A stretch of 50,651 nucleotides of DNA from Deltaproteobacteria bacterium (GTDB lineage Bacteria; Desulfobacterota; Desulfuromonadia; Desulfuromonadales; BM103). Of the stretch, positions 1 through 7,844 are shown one piece after another. The translations under genes and the position numbers were made by a program. The first letter of the stretch is position 1; each line of letters begins with the position of its first letter. Under the pieces are notes generated by a model. The model was not told the DNA's origin. It saw nothing but the letters and a program-made list of their open reading frames with translations, and searched no databases. The stretch covers positions 1 through 50,651 of the forward strand of contig JAGXHL010000035.1 of NCBI GenBank assembly GCA_024636215.1, in the 5' to 3' direction.

Positions 1-140
1 ACTCCTGTCTGAGACTTGTCAGCGCTGTGCTGATGGAAATCTCTGAGGAGTGGGAAACAGGTCGTGTCTACTTGAACTTTTAACTGTCAAAGATCGTTCC
101 AAAGAGGGTTGTGAATTTTACAGAACAGATGTTGCTTTAT
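1..140 (+). mobile_element. Right end of an IS256-type insertion sequence
   Basis: The transposase tail ends at 83. The following 55-60 bases contain GAGGGTTGTGAATTTTACAG, which has the look of the terminal inverted repeat usually found shortly after the stop codon in this family. The left inverted repeat and the target duplication are outside the window, so the exact boundary near 120-140 is an estimate. Bases 140-315 hold no gene that I can support. Confidence 0.5.
3..83 (+). CDS. IS256-family transposase, C-terminal end (cut by window edge)
   Basis: The third frame is open from the window edge and ends at TAA 81-83. Its last residues include RLVSAVLMEISEEWETGRVY followed by LNF. The pattern of an E-I-S-E-x-W-x-T-G-R block just before the stop is typical of the C-termini of IS256-family (mutator-type) transposases. 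Only 26 codons are visible. The DDE catalytic core lies outside the window, so it cannot be judged whether the element is intact. The protein would cut and join the IS ends in the cytoplasm. The call rests on recognising this short tail. Confidence 0.75.
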   Translation, partial: SCLRLVSAVLMEISEEWETGRVYLNF

Positions 141-315
141 CAACTGTTGCTTGCGGTAAGTTAAGTGATAGTGTTGGACGCAAGCAATGGTTGCAGACTC
201 CATGTACTCGCTTATGTGCTGAAAAGTTAGCAAGTTTCAAAAATTAGCTGGTTTTTGGTCTGAAACAAAATTGCAAAACTGACCTGTATGGCTGATCGCC
301 CAGGAGAAATGATTA

Positions 316-1554
316 TTGGATACCGCTGCTCTACAAATTTTCAAAATCTATGGCCTGGCAATCCTGCTGGGCGCCTTAATGGGTTTTGAGCGAGAGCGAA
401 AAGAAACTCGACTGGCCGGGCTGCGCACTTTTATCCTGGTCACTCTTTTCGGTACTATCTGTGGCCAGATTGCGGGTCTGACAAATCAGCAATGGATCAT
501 TTTTGCCGGAATGATTGCCATTATCGTACAGTCGGTCATGCTGCAGATTCTCAGGGTCAGAGAAGATATTTCACCCGGGCTGACAACCTCTGTCGCTCTG
601 CTTGTCGCCTATGGAATCGGCATCCTGGTGGCATATGACCAGACACTTGCCGCCGTTTCCCTAAGTCTGGCGACAACTGTCATCCTCTATTTTAAACCGC
701 AGATGCACAAGTTCTCCCATAGCCTGTCGCAACATGACATCTTTGCCATTTTTCAGTTCGCTCTGATCGCCTTTATCATCCTGCCCATCCTGCCTGATCG
801 CGGGTTAGGCCCCTATCTTGCCCTGAATCCTTACAATATCTGGCTGATGGTGGTCATGATCAGTGCCATCAACCTGGTGGGCTATGTCATTCTGAAATTC
901 GTCGGCCACCAGTGGGGAGGACCCATGCTTGGCGTGCTTGGTGGAATCGCTTCCAGTACAGCCACGACCCTGTCCTTCAGCAGACACGCTCAAAAAAACC
1001 AGGACTTTTCGATGATGGGGGCAGTCGTGGTCTCACTTGCCTCAACAGTCGTATTGATCCGAATGGCTTTGCTGATCGGAATCATCCACTTTGAACTGTT
1101 GAAAGAAATGGTTTTACCACTGGTCGGCATGTTCAGTTGCGGCTTGTTATCGGTCTATCTCATCTGGGTAAAGACCTCAACACACGGAACACCTGAACCC
1201 GAAGCCAAAAACCCGATGGAACTCAAACAAGCTCTCTTTTTCGGTTGCATTTATGCCGCAGTTCTATTAGCCATTTCCGCAGGAAAGGTATATTTTGGCA
1301 ACACAGGAGTCTATCTTGTCTCGCTGTTGTCCGGACTGACCGATGTTGATGCAATCACTCTATCCAATGCACGGATCGCCGGCAAAGGTGACTTGGGGAA
1401 CAGCCAGGCAGCTATCGGTATCTTGATCGCCTATGTTGCCAATCTTATTTTCAAATTGACGTTAGTCAGTGCCATCGGGACCAGGCAGATGTTGCGCTGG
1501 GCCTTGTTCCCCTTTGCCTGTCTGGCGCTGCCGGCGCTGTTGATATTCATATAG
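316..1554 (+). CDS. MgtC/SapB and DUF4010-type membrane protein
   Basis: A 412-residue integral membrane protein. The N-terminus (about residues 1-130) has the MgtC/SapB pattern, with GALMGFERERKETRLAGLRT joining the first helices. The remainder matches the DUF4010 type, with roughly ten to twelve further hydrophobic segments and the GGIASSTATTLSFSRHA block near residue 215. The family sits in the inner membrane; its substrate is not established. The start is TTG 316, chosen because AGGAG at 302-306 lies 9 bases upstream; an ATG at 309 is in another frame. It is the first complete gene after the IS256 end and probably forms its own unit or precedes the small gene at 1617. Confidence 0.8.
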   Translation: MDTAALQIFKIYGLAILLGALMGFERERKETRLAGLRTFILVTLFGTICGQIAGLTNQQWIIFAGMIAIIVQSVMLQILRVREDISPGLTTSVALLVAYGIGILVAYDQTLAAVSLSLATTVILYFKPQMHKFSHSLSQHDIFAIFQFALIAFIILPILPDRGLGPYLALNPYNIWLMVVMISAINLVGYVILKFVGHQWGGPMLGVLGGIASSTATTLSFSRHAQKNQDFSMMGAVVVSLASTVVLIRMALLIGIIHFELLKEMVLPLVGMFSCGLLSVYLIWVKTSTHGTPEPEAKNPMELKQALFFGCIYAAVLLAISAGKVYFGNTGVYLVSLLSGLTDVDAITLSNARIAGKGDLGNSQAAIGILIAYVANLIFKLTLVSAIGTRQMLRWALFPFACLALPALLIFI

Positions 1555-1616
1555 CTCTGGTCAGAAAACAGTTCGTCATACTGGCGACAAATGCAACAGA
1601 GATCGAGAGATAAAAC

Positions 1617-1799
1617 ATGGATAAGCAAGATCAAGACAGCTGGAAACCGGACGAACACCCCACCCACATGTGTAAACTCTTCAAGAAGGGCTTGATGATG
1701 GAGATCGACCAGCAGTCAGGCAAGCCGACGGTCTCTTGCGCGAAATGCGGAGCAAAAGCGAATGCCCAGGAATCGGTCTGCCAGCCGAAACCGCTCTGA
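1617..1799 (+). CDS. Small Cys-containing protein, possible zinc ribbon
   Basis: A 60-residue hydrophilic protein of unknown function. It contains the pairs HMCKL near residue 19 and SCAKCGAKANA near residue 41, then VCQPKPL at the end. The C-x2-C followed by a third downstream Cys suggests metal binding, which is inference. The start ATG 1617 has only a weak GAGAGA upstream. It lies 62 bases after the DUF4010 gene on the same strand and may be cotranscribed. Balanced composition and the clean CxxC motif support a real gene, though a chance ORF cannot be excluded from sequence alone. Confidence 0.6.
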   Translation: MDKQDQDSWKPDEHPTHMCKLFKKGLMMEIDQQSGKPTVSCAKCGAKANAQESVCQPKPL

Positions 1800-1914
1800 G
1801 TCTTCACTCTATCTATTGAGTCACCATACTCTGAAGGTGCAAAGACCTTCGACTTATGGCACAATTCAAAAAAATTACAGCAACGCATACAGGACAATAT
1901 TTTGAGGGGATTCC

Positions 1915-2982
1915 ATGCCTGAAACCACCCAGAGGGAACTGACTAAAAACACTCTTGCCATCGTTCTGATCGGTGCCCTGTTAGCAGCCTGCTTCTGGAT
2001 CCTGCGGCCATTTCTTCCGGCCCTGATCTGGGCCAGCATGATCGTGATTGCGACCTGGCCTCTTTTGTTGATTATTCAGGATAAGGTCCGCGGTCGGCGC
2101 CCTGCCGTAATGATTGTGATTGGACTGCTGGTGCTGGTCTTTGTCATCCCCTTCTCACTAGCAGTCGGCACCATCGCTGAAAATGCACCACAGCTCACAG
2201 CCCTGGGAAAAAAACTGACCGAGGCTGGCATCCCGGCGCCGCCGGACTGGCTTGAGCAGATTCCCCTGCTCGGTGGCAGCCTTGACGAGTACTGGCAAAA
2301 GGTATCGACCACGACGCCTGAAGAACTCACCAAGCGCTTCTCACCCTACGTCCGCAACGTGGGTGGCTGGCTGGTCGCCCAGGCAGGAAGTTTCGGCATG
2401 ATGTTTATACACCTGCTTTTAACCCTGGTGTTGGCAACCATTCTCTACATGAACGGCGAAGACGCGGCAAAGATAGTGCTTCGTCTTGCCCACCGCATCG
2501 CGGGAGAGCGCGGTGAGACCTCGGCCAATCTGGCGGCCATGGCCGTGCGGGCAGTGGCCCAAGGCGTCGTTGTGACCGCCCTGATACAATCGATCCTTGC
2601 CGGGGTCGGCCTGGCGACGGTCGGCATCCCTTATGCCTCTCTCCTGACGGCACTAATTTTTATGCTGACCATCGCTCAAATCGGCCCCGGGCCGGTTCTG
2701 ATACCAGCCATCGGTTGGCTTTTCTGGAGCGGTAGCGTTGGCTGGGGCATCGCCATGCTGATCTGGACGACTTTCGTTTTGGGTATGGATGGTTTTCTGC
2801 GGCCTTACCTGATCCGCCGCAACGCCAACCTGCCTTTGCTGCTGATCTTTGCAGGTGTTATTGGCGGGTTGATCTCTTTTGGTGTGATTGGCCTTTTCAT
2901 AGGGCCAGTCCTGCTGGCGGTCTGTTACACCCTTATGATCGCCTGGATCAATGAAGAAGAAAGCGAAGAAACAACGCCCTGA
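1915..2982 (+). CDS. AI-2E transporter family (PerM-like) permease
   Basis: A 355-residue polytopic inner-membrane protein of the AI-2E exporter/PerM family. Two hydrophobic helices occupy residues 14-60, followed by a third near 65-85. A soluble stretch (about 90-150) follows, and then the conserved C-terminal helical block, including a G-I-P-Y-A-S-L-L-T-A-L motif near residue 238 and the PVLIPAIGWLFWSGSVGWG region. Family members are proposed to export autoinducer-2 or to take part in ion and pH homeostasis; the substrate here is unknown. GAGGGG lies about 6 bases before ATG 1915. The gene stands alone between the small Cys protein and the cyclophilin gene. Confidence 0.85.
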   Translation: MPETTQRELTKNTLAIVLIGALLAACFWILRPFLPALIWASMIVIATWPLLLIIQDKVRGRRPAVMIVIGLLVLVFVIPFSLAVGTIAENAPQLTALGKKLTEAGIPAPPDWLEQIPLLGGSLDEYWQKVSTTTPEELTKRFSPYVRNVGGWLVAQAGSFGMMFIHLLLTLVLATILYMNGEDAAKIVLRLAHRIAGERGETSANLAAMAVRAVAQGVVVTALIQSILAGVGLATVGIPYASLLTALIFMLTIAQIGPGPVLIPAIGWLFWSGSVGWGIAMLIWTTFVLGMDGFLRPYLIRRNANLPLLLIFAGVIGGLISFGVIGLFIGPVLLAVCYTLMIAWINEEESEETTP

Positions 2983-3095
2983 GGGTTGTTATAAAACGGT
3001 CCCGCCTTGTGTCAATCACATAGCCGGATGCATTGCCTCATCTTCCGGGTCGTGCTATACCTGCACCATTCAAAATATCGTCAAGGAGAAAAGTA

Positions 3096-3611
3096 ATGTC
3101 TGAAACAACCAACCCGAAAGTTCGCATCGAAACCAGCATGGGCAACATCGTCCTCGAACTCGATGCCGTTAATGCGCCAATTACCGTAGCCAATTTTATC
3201 GATTATGCTAACGATGGCTTCTACCAAGATACCATTTTTCACAGGGTCATCGACGGCTTCATGATTCAGGGCGGTGGCCTGACCGCGGACATGAGCGACA
3301 AAAGCAATAAAAAGGCGCCCATCAAGAACGAAGCAACGAACGGTCTCAAGAATGACCGGGGTACGGTGGCCATGGCGCGTACCAATGTCGTTGACAGCGC
3401 CACCAGCCAGTTCTTCATCAACGTTGGTGAGAACAGCTTCCTCAATCATACCTCGCCAACGCCGCAAGGCTTCGGTTACGCTGTGTTCGGCAAGGTGACC
3501 GATGGCATGGATGTGGTCGATGCCATTCGCCAGGTTAAAACCGGCAATAAAGGCATGCATCAGGATGTTCCGGTCGAAACCATCACGATCCAGAAAGTGA
3601 TTGTTGAATAA
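3096..3611 (+). CDS. ppiB: Cyclophilin-type peptidyl-prolyl cis-trans isomerase
   Basis: A 171-residue cytoplasmic PpiB-type cyclophilin that speeds cis-trans isomerisation of Xaa-Pro bonds. FHRVIDGFMIQGG carries the catalytic Arg, and the MARTN..SATSQFFINV block forms the active-site wall. The usual Trp that binds cyclosporin is Phe here (PQGFGYAVFGKV), as in many bacterial, drug-insensitive cyclophilins. The start is ATG 3096, 7 bases after AAGGAG at 3083-3088. A longer open frame reaches back to 3033 but has no ribosome site. No signal peptide is present. A strong terminator follows at 3684. Confidence 0.93.
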   Translation: MSETTNPKVRIETSMGNIVLELDAVNAPITVANFIDYANDGFYQDTIFHRVIDGFMIQGGGLTADMSDKSNKKAPIKNEATNGLKNDRGTVAMARTNVVDSATSQFFINVGENSFLNHTSPTPQGFGYAVFGKVTDGMDVVDAIRQVKTGNKGMHQDVPVETITIQKVIVE

Positions 3612-3620
3612 ATGACGGAT

Positions 3621-3648
3621 CGCGGAACGCGGGACGGGGGGCGCGGAA
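3621..3648 (+). repeat. Heptamer tandem tract, four units
   Basis: Four degenerate 7-bp units of the CGCGGAA / CGCGGGA type lie just after the cyclophilin stop codon. The same units recur in the tract at 7683-7710, so this is one member of a dispersed family. Confidence 0.7.
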
Positions 3649-3683
3649 AACTTTTAAACAAAAACTACGAACAAGCTCATAGG

Positions 3684-3716
3684 GGGCTGCTTTTTCAGAA
3701 AAAGCAGCCCCTTTTC
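3684..3716 (+). terminator. Rho-independent terminator after the cyclophilin gene
   Basis: A perfect 13-bp stem (GGGGCTGCTTTTT with AAAAAGCAGCCCC) has a 3-base loop and is followed by TTTT. Confidence 0.9.
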
Positions 3717-3806
3717 TAGCAATCAGCTAAAGAGTCATGACCTTCACTCATTTCCTTTTTTTAGTCTCCGCAACGAATCTGCTACAATGAGTTGCGAGGA
3801 GATTGC

Positions 3807-5588
3807 ATGCCGTCACACACTCTGACCAAATGGTTGACCCATGGTTACTACGGCCTGAAACTGTTCCCGTTTCGCAGTGAGCGCCGCGAACGCCTGCAGA
3901 AAGGTCGGCAAAAGGGCCTTGTTGGCATTCAGATCGACGGTCTGGCCTTTCCCTATCTGCAGCAGGCCCTTGATCGCGGCTACTTGCCTCATCTTGAGCG
4001 CTATCTTCGCCGTGGCCACAAGCTGATCGAATACCATGCCGGTTTGCCGAGCACGACACCGGCGGCTCAATCAACCTTCTTTTACGGCAACGACCATGCA
4101 ATCCCCGCCTTTCGCTGGTTTGAAAAAGAATCCGGGCAACTTATTTCCTGTAATGACCCAGACCATGTTCAACATTTCCGGGAAAAACTTTTTAGCGGAG
4201 AGAAAGGCATCCTGGCAGGCGGAGCTTCTTATTCGAACATCCTCGATGGCGACGCCGAACATAGTATTTTCACGGTTTCCTCGCCCCACCCTCAAACGCT
4301 CTTTGCCCGATTAGGCGGCTTACGGATCCTAATCCTTTTACTGGTCAACCCATTGCGAACCTGCCGCATGTTTGTGGCCAGTTTTTTTGAATTCTGGGCC
4401 AACCGCAAGGATGAGTGGCATCATAGGCGTAAAAGCAAGTGGCGGACCAAGGCAGAAGGGCTCTTCCCTTTCATCCGCATCTTCTGCAATGTCATCCTGC
4501 GCGAAATGCAGACTTTTGGCGTGATCGCTGAAATCTATGCGGGGACACCGCGCATCTACACCACCTACAGCGGATACGATGAGCTCGCCCACCATTTCGG
4601 ACCGGCATCCTGGCCGGCTTTGAAAAACCTCTGTTACATCGACCGACGGATTGGCGAGATTCTGCGTGCGTTCGATTACGTGCCCGGAGCCGATTATCTC
4701 CTGGTCATATTATCCGATCATGGACAAACGCCTGGCTATCCGTTCCAGAATCGTTTTGGTGCGACCCTTGGTGATGCTGTGAGCGCTTTTTTGCGTGAGA
4801 ACCAGACGGCTTCGGTCTCCTCCGGTTCACTGGAAACGACCCGGCTGCAGCTCGGCTACTTGCAGGAGGAGCTGGCAGCCAGACAGAAAACCTGGCGGCA
4901 TCGTCTCTACCGGCGCAGCAAAAATTATCTGCAGAAGAAAATTCAGGCTTTCGTTCCGGAGACCTTGAAAATTGATCCTGAAGGGGGGGTGGTGATTACC
5001 TACTCCAGCAGCCTGGCGCATCTCTACATTACCGGGTCAAAAACCCCACTCAACTGGCAGCAGGTCGAAGCAGCCCAACCCATGTTGTTGCGTTTTTTAC
5101 AGAAACACAAGGGCATAGGTTTTGTTTTAGCCCGAGGTGAAAACGAGGGCGAGTTAATGATTTTTCACAGCGGAGGGAAAATTACCGTTACAGACAACCC
5201 CCGCTTTCAACAGCACGAGATCGCTTTCCTTCGGCCTTACGGGGCACCTTACCAGCTGCTTGAACTACTGCACCGCTACGGCCTGGGGCCACGCTGCGGT
5301 GATCTGGTCCTGTTCGGTGCTCTGGATGAAGAGGGAATTGCCTGTTTTGACGACCAGGTCGGAGGCCATGGCTCTGTTGGCGGGGAGCAGTCGCGGCCTT
5401 TCATCATCCTGCCTCTGGATCACCCGGTCCTGAAAAAAGAGCGTTTGAGTGGCTACGAATTCCTCTACCATGAGATTTTCAGGGCACATGTCGGTGCCGA
5501 TGAAACACCGGAGGAAGAGCTGCCACAGGACCAGACGCCGAGGGCTCATAAAGAGCTGCTCAATTCAGATTTTATCCTGCACGACTGA
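3807..5588 (+). CDS. Alkaline-phosphatase-superfamily phosphodiesterase/nucleotide pyrophosphatase-like protein
   Basis: A 593-residue protein with the metal site layout of type I phosphodiesterases. QIDGLAFPYLQ near residue 45 supplies the first Asp. LPSTTPAAQ near residue 80 supplies the probable Thr nucleophile. YDELAHHFGP near residue 260 and LSDHGQTPG near residue 300 provide further Asp/His ligands. A final GGHGSVGGEQ lies near residue 525. Hydrophobic residues around 170-195 could form a membrane segment. The substrate is unknown. ATG 3807 is chosen because GAGGAG at 3796-3801 precedes it by 5 bases; a TTG 15 bases upstream overlaps that site. Its 3' end overlaps the convergent methyltransferase gene by 24 bases. 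Confidence 0.8.
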   Translation: MPSHTLTKWLTHGYYGLKLFPFRSERRERLQKGRQKGLVGIQIDGLAFPYLQQALDRGYLPHLERYLRRGHKLIEYHAGLPSTTPAAQSTFFYGNDHAIPAFRWFEKESGQLISCNDPDHVQHFREKLFSGEKGILAGGASYSNILDGDAEHSIFTVSSPHPQTLFARLGGLRILILLLVNPLRTCRMFVASFFEFWANRKDEWHHRRKSKWRTKAEGLFPFIRIFCNVILREMQTFGVIAEIYAGTPRIYTTYSGYDELAHHFGPASWPALKNLCYIDRRIGEILRAFDYVPGADYLLVILSDHGQTPGYPFQNRFGATLGDAVSAFLRENQTASVSSGSLETTRLQLGYLQEELAARQKTWRHRLYRRSKNYLQKKIQAFVPETLKIDPEGGVVITYSSSLAHLYITGSKTPLNWQQVEAAQPMLLRFLQKHKGIGFVLARGENEGELMIFHSGGKITVTDNPRFQQHEIAFLRPYGAPYQLLELLHRYGLGPRCGDLVLFGALDEEGIACFDDQVGGHGSVGGEQSRPFIILPLDHPVLKKERLSGYEFLYHEIFRAHVGADETPEEELPQDQTPRAHKELLNSDFILHD

Positions 5589-6785
5589 AACCACGTATTT
5601 AAGATAATGTCCCTCGGGGAAGCTTGGAGAGAAGGGGAAGTCCTCAGCCTGACCCGACACCTGAACAACCTGCAAGTGCCGTCCTGCCGCAAGGCTGCCT
5701 TTGCGCAGCTCTTTCAGGTAGTTCTCCAGAGACATTTTTTGCAGATTCGACGAGGTCACCAAAAGCCCGCCGGGGGTGATCAAGGGTAGAATTTTCTGCA
5801 CCACTTCCGAGGTGCCGCCGCTGGTTGTAAAGCGACTCTTGCGGGTTGTGGAAAAGCTGGGTGGATCGACGAAAACCAGCTCAAAACTGCGTCCGGCCCT
5901 GGCCAGACGATCCAACTCAACGAAACAGTCCCCAGTGATAAACTCGTGTGCTCCCGGATCGACGCCGTTAAGCCGGAAATTATCCCGCGCCCAGTCGAGG
6001 TAGCGTCCGGAGGCATCAACGCTACTGACCTGCGCGGCGCCGCCGGCTGCGGCAGCCACGGAGAAAGCCCCGGTGTAGGCGAACAGGTTGAGAACCCGGC
6101 AGCCGGCAGCTTGCCGGCGAAACGCAAGCCGGTTCTGCCTCTGGTCGTGGAACAACCCGGTGTGCAGGTCTACCACCAGGTCGACACGGTAATTCAGGCC
6201 ATTTTCTTTTACAGTCAAATCCTGCGGAGCAGGGTCACCAGCCAACAGCCACCCCTGTGGCGCCTTGCTCTGTTTACCGGAGGCGAGTTTGCGCGTTTCC
6301 TGCGGTCGGTACTTGCAATAGATGCCGACCGGAGCATAGACCTCCTGCAATGCCACAGCCAAAGCCGCCAGGTGCTTCTCCCAGGCCGGGGTATAATACT
6401 GCACCATGAGATAATCAGCATAGCGATCAACGGTCAGGCCGGGCAAGCGATCACCCTCCGCGTTCACCAGGCGAGCAACGTTGGTTTCACCGAACTCAAG
6501 CCAGTTGCGACTCGCTTGAGCCTGAGTCAACATCTTTGTCAGCCACTGACAATCAAGCTGAATGAGAGAACTCGATAATCTGCGAGCAACGATACGTGAA
6601 CCCGGATCACAAAGCGCCGTTCCCAGTGAAGCCCCTTTTTCTGATACAAGCTCGACAAGAGCGCCGCATTCAGTCTTGGGCCAGTTCGAGGTAAAACGAT
6701 CGGCAATCACCCAGGGGTGACCAAGATTGAGCATACGGACGGTTTCGGAACCGATGGTGCAGCGGGGCTGTTTATTTCCTGACAC
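5565..6785 (-). CDS. RlmI/RlmK-like class I rRNA methyltransferase
   Basis: About 406 residues: an N-terminal PUA-like RNA-binding part (residues 1-75), a central domain (80-190) and a C-terminal Rossmann methyltransferase. VLNLFAYTGAFSVAAAA forms the SAM loop and VFVDPPSFS is motif IV. The nearest characterised relatives methylate 23S rRNA. In RlmI-type m5C enzymes motif VI carries the catalytic Cys (S-C-S type); here the segment reads LLVTSSNLQKMS and has no Cys. It therefore looks more like the SNN type of RlmK, and the base modified is uncertain. GTG 6785 sits 8 bases from AAGG; TTG 6791 is an alternative start. The 3' end overlaps the convergent gene by 24 bases. Confidence 0.8.
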   Translation of the reverse strand: MSGNKQPRCTIGSETVRMLNLGHPWVIADRFTSNWPKTECGALVELVSEKGASLGTALCDPGSRIVARRLSSSLIQLDCQWLTKMLTQAQASRNWLEFGETNVARLVNAEGDRLPGLTVDRYADYLMVQYYTPAWEKHLAALAVALQEVYAPVGIYCKYRPQETRKLASGKQSKAPQGWLLAGDPAPQDLTVKENGLNYRVDLVVDLHTGLFHDQRQNRLAFRRQAAGCRVLNLFAYTGAFSVAAAAGGAAQVSSVDASGRYLDWARDNFRLNGVDPGAHEFITGDCFVELDRLARAGRSFELVFVDPPSFSTTRKSRFTTSGGTSEVVQKILPLITPGGLLVTSSNLQKMSLENYLKELRKGSLAAGRHLQVVQVSGQAEDFPFSPSFPEGHYLKYVVSVVQDKI

Positions 6786-6810
6786 GGACAAAACCTTTCA
6801 AATGATTTTA

Positions 6811-6834
6811 ACGCAAAGGCGCAAAGACGCTAAG
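6811..6834 (+). repeat. Octamer tandem tract, three units
   Basis: Three 8-bp units of the form ACGCAAAG, GCGCAAAG and ACGCTAAG lie upstream of the methyltransferase start. The period differs from the heptamer family in this window. Confidence 0.5.
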
Positions 6835-6951
6835 TAAAACGGTTTATTCAATAACTTTAGGTATTCTGCTTATACCCCTGGCTCCAGTAAAGAAAAAAAT
6901 CATTTCACCCCTCCTTCGCCTTGCTCAGCAGAGAACAATTAAATTATGTAG

Positions 6952-6997
6952 GATGTGGTGAGGAACGAACCGCATCGGTTCAGGCGTGCGCCACGCC
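6952..6997. repeat. Two adjacent hairpin-forming palindromes in the 6786-7073 gap
   Basis: GATGTGGT (6952) can pair with ACCGCATC ending near 6976, with one wobble pair. GGCGTG at 6983-6988 pairs with CACGCC at 6992-6997 and is followed by TTT. The first resembles intergenic palindromic repeats common in proteobacteria. The rest of the 6786-7073 gap contains no coding signal. Confidence 0.45.
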
Positions 6998-7073
6998 TTT
7001 GCGTTAAAAATCAATCGGCTCAGCGACTTAAAAGTTATGCTATCATTTCGGCGCATTGCAGAGGAGGAGAAAG

Positions 7074-7715
7074 ATGGAAGAGAAAAGTCCGAGCAAAGGC
7101 TCTCAACATATTGAACAGCTCATGCGGCAACTGCCCCCGGAATCGGAACGCTATCAAATTCTGGCCACGGCAAAACAATTCAAGTCCTCATGGGTGGAAC
7201 TTGGCGAGTGGCTGGCTAAAGTCAGCAATAAGCAACAGTTTTCAGAGTGGGGTTTCAACTCCTTCGAGGACTATTGTACCAGGGAGATCCGCATTCGTCG
7301 CCAGACCGCGGAAAAACTGCTGCTCGCCTTCCGTTTTCTGGAACGCAGGGAACCGGGCTTACTGGAACGCAAGGAGGGCCGCCCCCTGCCCGACTACCGC
7401 TCGATTGACCTGCTGCGCAAAGCTGAGGAGCGGGAGCATTTCAGCATGGAAGAGTACAGCGAGCTGCGCCAGGCCGTGATCGAAGAAGAACGCAACCATC
7501 CCACCGTCGCCAAGCGCTTTCGTGATATGGCTCACAACCACCAGCCGGAACAGAAAATGCTGCATCAACAACGTAATGCCCTGCTCGCAGCAAAACGTCT
7601 GGCAACCAGTTTGCAGGAGATCGCCGAGGTGCCGTACGAGTTAAGTCAGGCGGTGGTGCAACTGATCGGGTTTTTAGAAGCACGGGACGCGGAACGCGGG
7701 ACGAGGGACGGGTAA
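7074..7715 (+). CDS. Protein of unknown function, alpha-helical, tail encoded by a repeat
   Basis: A 213-residue charged, mostly helical soluble protein that I do not recognise. The region around residues 35-95 (WVELGEWLAKV, FNSFEDYCTREIRIRRQTAE) is regular and rich in Lys/Arg. It could be nucleic-acid or protein binding, but this is speculative. The start ATG 7074 follows GAGGAGG at 7061-7067. The last ten or so residues (ARDAERGTRDG) are encoded by the heptamer tract 7683-7710, so the natural C-terminus was probably altered by repeat insertion or expansion. A hairpin terminator follows, shared with the convergent slyD-like gene. Confidence 0.7.
   Translation: MEEKSPSKGSQHIEQLMRQLPPESERYQILATAKQFKSSWVELGEWLAKVSNKQQFSEWGFNSFEDYCTREIRIRRQTAEKLLLAFRFLERREPGLLERKEGRPLPDYRSIDLLRKAEEREHFSMEEYSELRQAVIEEERNHPTVAKRFRDMAHNHQPEQKMLHQQRNALLAAKRLATSLQEIAEVPYELSQAVVQLIGFLEARDAERGTRDG
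7683..7710 (+). repeat. Heptamer tandem tract inside a coding region
   Basis: Four units of the CGGGACG / CGGAACG / AGGGACG type lie in frame at the end of the gene starting at 7074. Stop TAA 7713-7715 follows directly. An inverted copy lies at 7810-7844. Confidence 0.8.
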
Positions 7716-7742
7716 CAAGCAAAACCATGACACGTATCAACA

Positions 7743-7777
7743 CAGAAGGGCTGCCTCGACGGAGGACAGCCCTTCTG
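7743..7777. terminator. Bidirectional hairpin between convergent genes
   Basis: CAGAAGGGCTG (7743-7753) pairs perfectly with CAGCCCTTCTG (7767-7777), with an additional inner CCTC/GAGG. The T-tract is weak on both strands. It sits midway between two inverted heptamer tracts. Confidence 0.65.
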
Positions 7778-7809
7778 TTCGTTACGCCGATTTGCTTTAC
7801 GGTTTTTCT

Positions 7810-7844
7810 CGTACCGCGTCCCGCGCTCCTCGTCCCTCGCCCCT
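7810..7844 (-). repeat. Heptamer tandem tract, inverted copy at the slyD stop codon
   Basis: Five units (on the plus strand CGTACCG, CGTCCCG and relatives) are the reverse complement of the tract type at 7683-7710. The TAG stop of the slyD-like gene (7843-7845) overlaps the last unit. Confidence 0.8.

Noticed and set aside
50..247. 65-residue open frame at the left edge
   Set aside because: It overlaps the transposase tail in another frame and continues through the IS end, with no ribosome site and no recognisable motif.
5946..6578. 210-residue frame antisense to the RlmI/RlmK-like gene
   Set aside because: It is the shadow of a clear methyltransferase on the minus strand, and its composition has no domain pattern.
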